Source of the DNA: Bacilli bacterium
GTDB taxonomy: Bacteria > Bacillota_I > Bacilli_A > RFN20 > CAG-826
Direction: 5' to 3'
NCBI GenBank assembly: GCA_017502465.1
Contig: JAFVUY010000012.1
Location: 1 to 64,000 of the forward strand
DNA length: 64,000 nt
Position 1 is the stretch's first letter. Every line of letters begins with the position of its first letter. The notes under the pieces are model-generated. The model did not search any database, was not told the origin of the DNA, and saw only the letters and a program-made list of their open reading frames with translations. Positions 63,336 through 64,000 of the stretch are shown piece by piece. Position numbers and translations under genes: made by a program.

Positions 63336-63341
63336 TATAAT
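63336..63341 (+). promoter_or_regulatory. -10 element of pnp
   Basis: Perfect TATAAT; no convincing -35 (the terminator tail occupies that place). Confidence 0.35.
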
Positions 63342-63377
63342 TGATTTGTATATATTTTAGGAAAGAGAGAAAAAAAG

Positions 63378-64000
63378 ATGAAAAAAGTATTCGAATTAGA
63401 GTTCGAAGGTAAAAAGTTCGTCGTTGAGACTGGCGAAATTGCTAAACAAGCTGATGGCGCTGTCTTAGTTAGATTAAATGACACAGTTGTCTTATCTACA
63501 GCATGTGCTTCCGACGAACCAAAAGAAGGCGATTTCTTCCCACTTACAGTTGCTTATGAAGAAAAGCAATACGCAGTTGGAAAAATTCCAGGTTCCTTCT
63601 TAAGAAGAGAAGGTAGAGCAGGAGAACACGCTACCTTAACAGCAAGATTAATCGACCGTCCAATTAGACCTATGTTCTCCGAAGGATTCCGTAACGAAGT
63701 CCAAATCGTTAACACAGTTATGTCTGTTGACTTAGACTGCACACCAGAAATGACCGCTATGTTAGGTTCTTCTTTAGCATTAGGTATTTCCGATATTCCA
63801 TTCGATGGACCAATCGCTGGTGTTTATGTTGGTAGAGTTAACGGACAATTAATTATCAACCCAACAGTTGAAGAAAAAGAAAAATCTGACATTAATTTAG
63901 CGGTTGCGGGTACAAAAGAAGCTATCAACATGGTTGAAGCAGGTGCCGCAGAAGTCCCAGAAGAAGAAATGTTAGATGCATTAATGTTTGGCCATGAAGC
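63378..64000 (+). CDS. pnp: Polyribonucleotide nucleotidyltransferase, 3' part outside window
   Basis: 207 codons and two bases are open from the ATG at 63378 to the window end. The first RNase PH domain is recognisable: [28 protein letters not shown] (pattern), [23 protein letters not shown] and [14 protein letters not shown], all typical of PNPase. It degrades RNA from the 3' end with phosphate. AGGAAAGAG lies upstream. The catalytic second half and the KH/S1 domains lie beyond the window. Confidence 0.95.
   Translation, partial: MKKVFELEFEGKKFVVETGEIAKQADGAVLVRLNDTVVLSTACASDEPKEGDFFPLTVAYEEKQYAVGKIPGSFLRREGRAGEHATLTARLIDRPIRPMFSEGFRNEVQIVNTVMSVDLDCTPEMTAMLGSSLALGISDIPFDGPIAGVYVGRVNGQLIINPTVEEKEKSDINLAVAGTKEAINMVEAGAAEVPEEEMLDALMFGHE

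Overview
The window comes from an AT-rich, low-GC Gram-positive-type bacterium that uses the standard code (TGA ends genes, TGG encodes Trp). Strong Shine-Dalgarno sites, Ser/Glu-rich lipoproteins, a SipW-type signal peptidase, family 26 starch-binding modules and the rimP-nusA-infB-rbfA...truB-ribF-rpsO-pnp gene order point to an uncultured, probably gut-dwelling member of the Bacilli / Mycoplasmatota-like lineages. This placement is inference; there is no rRNA gene to confirm it.

Layout. 1-7.6 kb: tail of a truncated gene, a lipoprotein, an iron alcohol dehydrogenase, a fused MacB-type ABC transporter and rimO. 7.6-12.3 kb: an accessory island that begins at a tRNA-Thr(GGU) gene. It holds a probable type III (RNA-antitoxin) toxin-antitoxin locus, a DUF6273-like membrane protein behind a G9 tract, a structured RNA element, a nucleotidyltransferase gene pair resembling a toxin-antitoxin module, and a decayed YhcG/DUF1016 nuclease gene. 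12.4-20.7 kb: a membrane-anchored Xre regulator, a histidine phosphatase, phospholipid synthesis genes (plsX, acpP, PlsC-like, PAP2), an MFS transporter and a GH2 glycosidase. 20.8-35.9 kb: a lipoprotein related to M6 proteases that has lost its active site, then a starch-use cluster (GH13 amylase lipoprotein, type I pullulanase, three non-catalytic CBM26 proteins, InlB-like domains). MalQ at 52-53.6 kb would complete maltodextrin processing in the cytoplasm.

36.0-52.2 kb: one long same-strand cluster I regard as the least explained system here. A SipW-type signal peptidase sits among four exported proteins with the same G-x-[AS]-x-[WF] signal motif. With them are a four-TM McrB-like AAA+ ATPase, its DUF2357/McrC-like partner with a zinc ribbon, an ABC-2 exporter, a beta-helix protein, a repetitive lipoprotein and an 891-residue surface protein carrying a Hint (autoprocessing) domain. 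It looks like a surface-fibre or matrix assembly system rather than a restriction system.

52.2-64 kb: malQ, mntP, a membrane protein with a BspA-like LRR, then translation and RNA genes: rimP-nusA-infB-rbfA (without ylxR/ylxQ between nusA and infB), a TtcA-GNAT fusion, truB-ribF, rpsO with a structured leader, and the start of pnp.

Regulation visible in the sequence: many sigma-A-like promoters with 17-nt spacers and many intrinsic terminators. At least six genes have a good -10 box only 6-9 nt before the start codon and no Shine-Dalgarno site, so leaderless mRNAs appear common. Where a strong Shine-Dalgarno site or a promoter fixes a downstream start, that shorter start is used.
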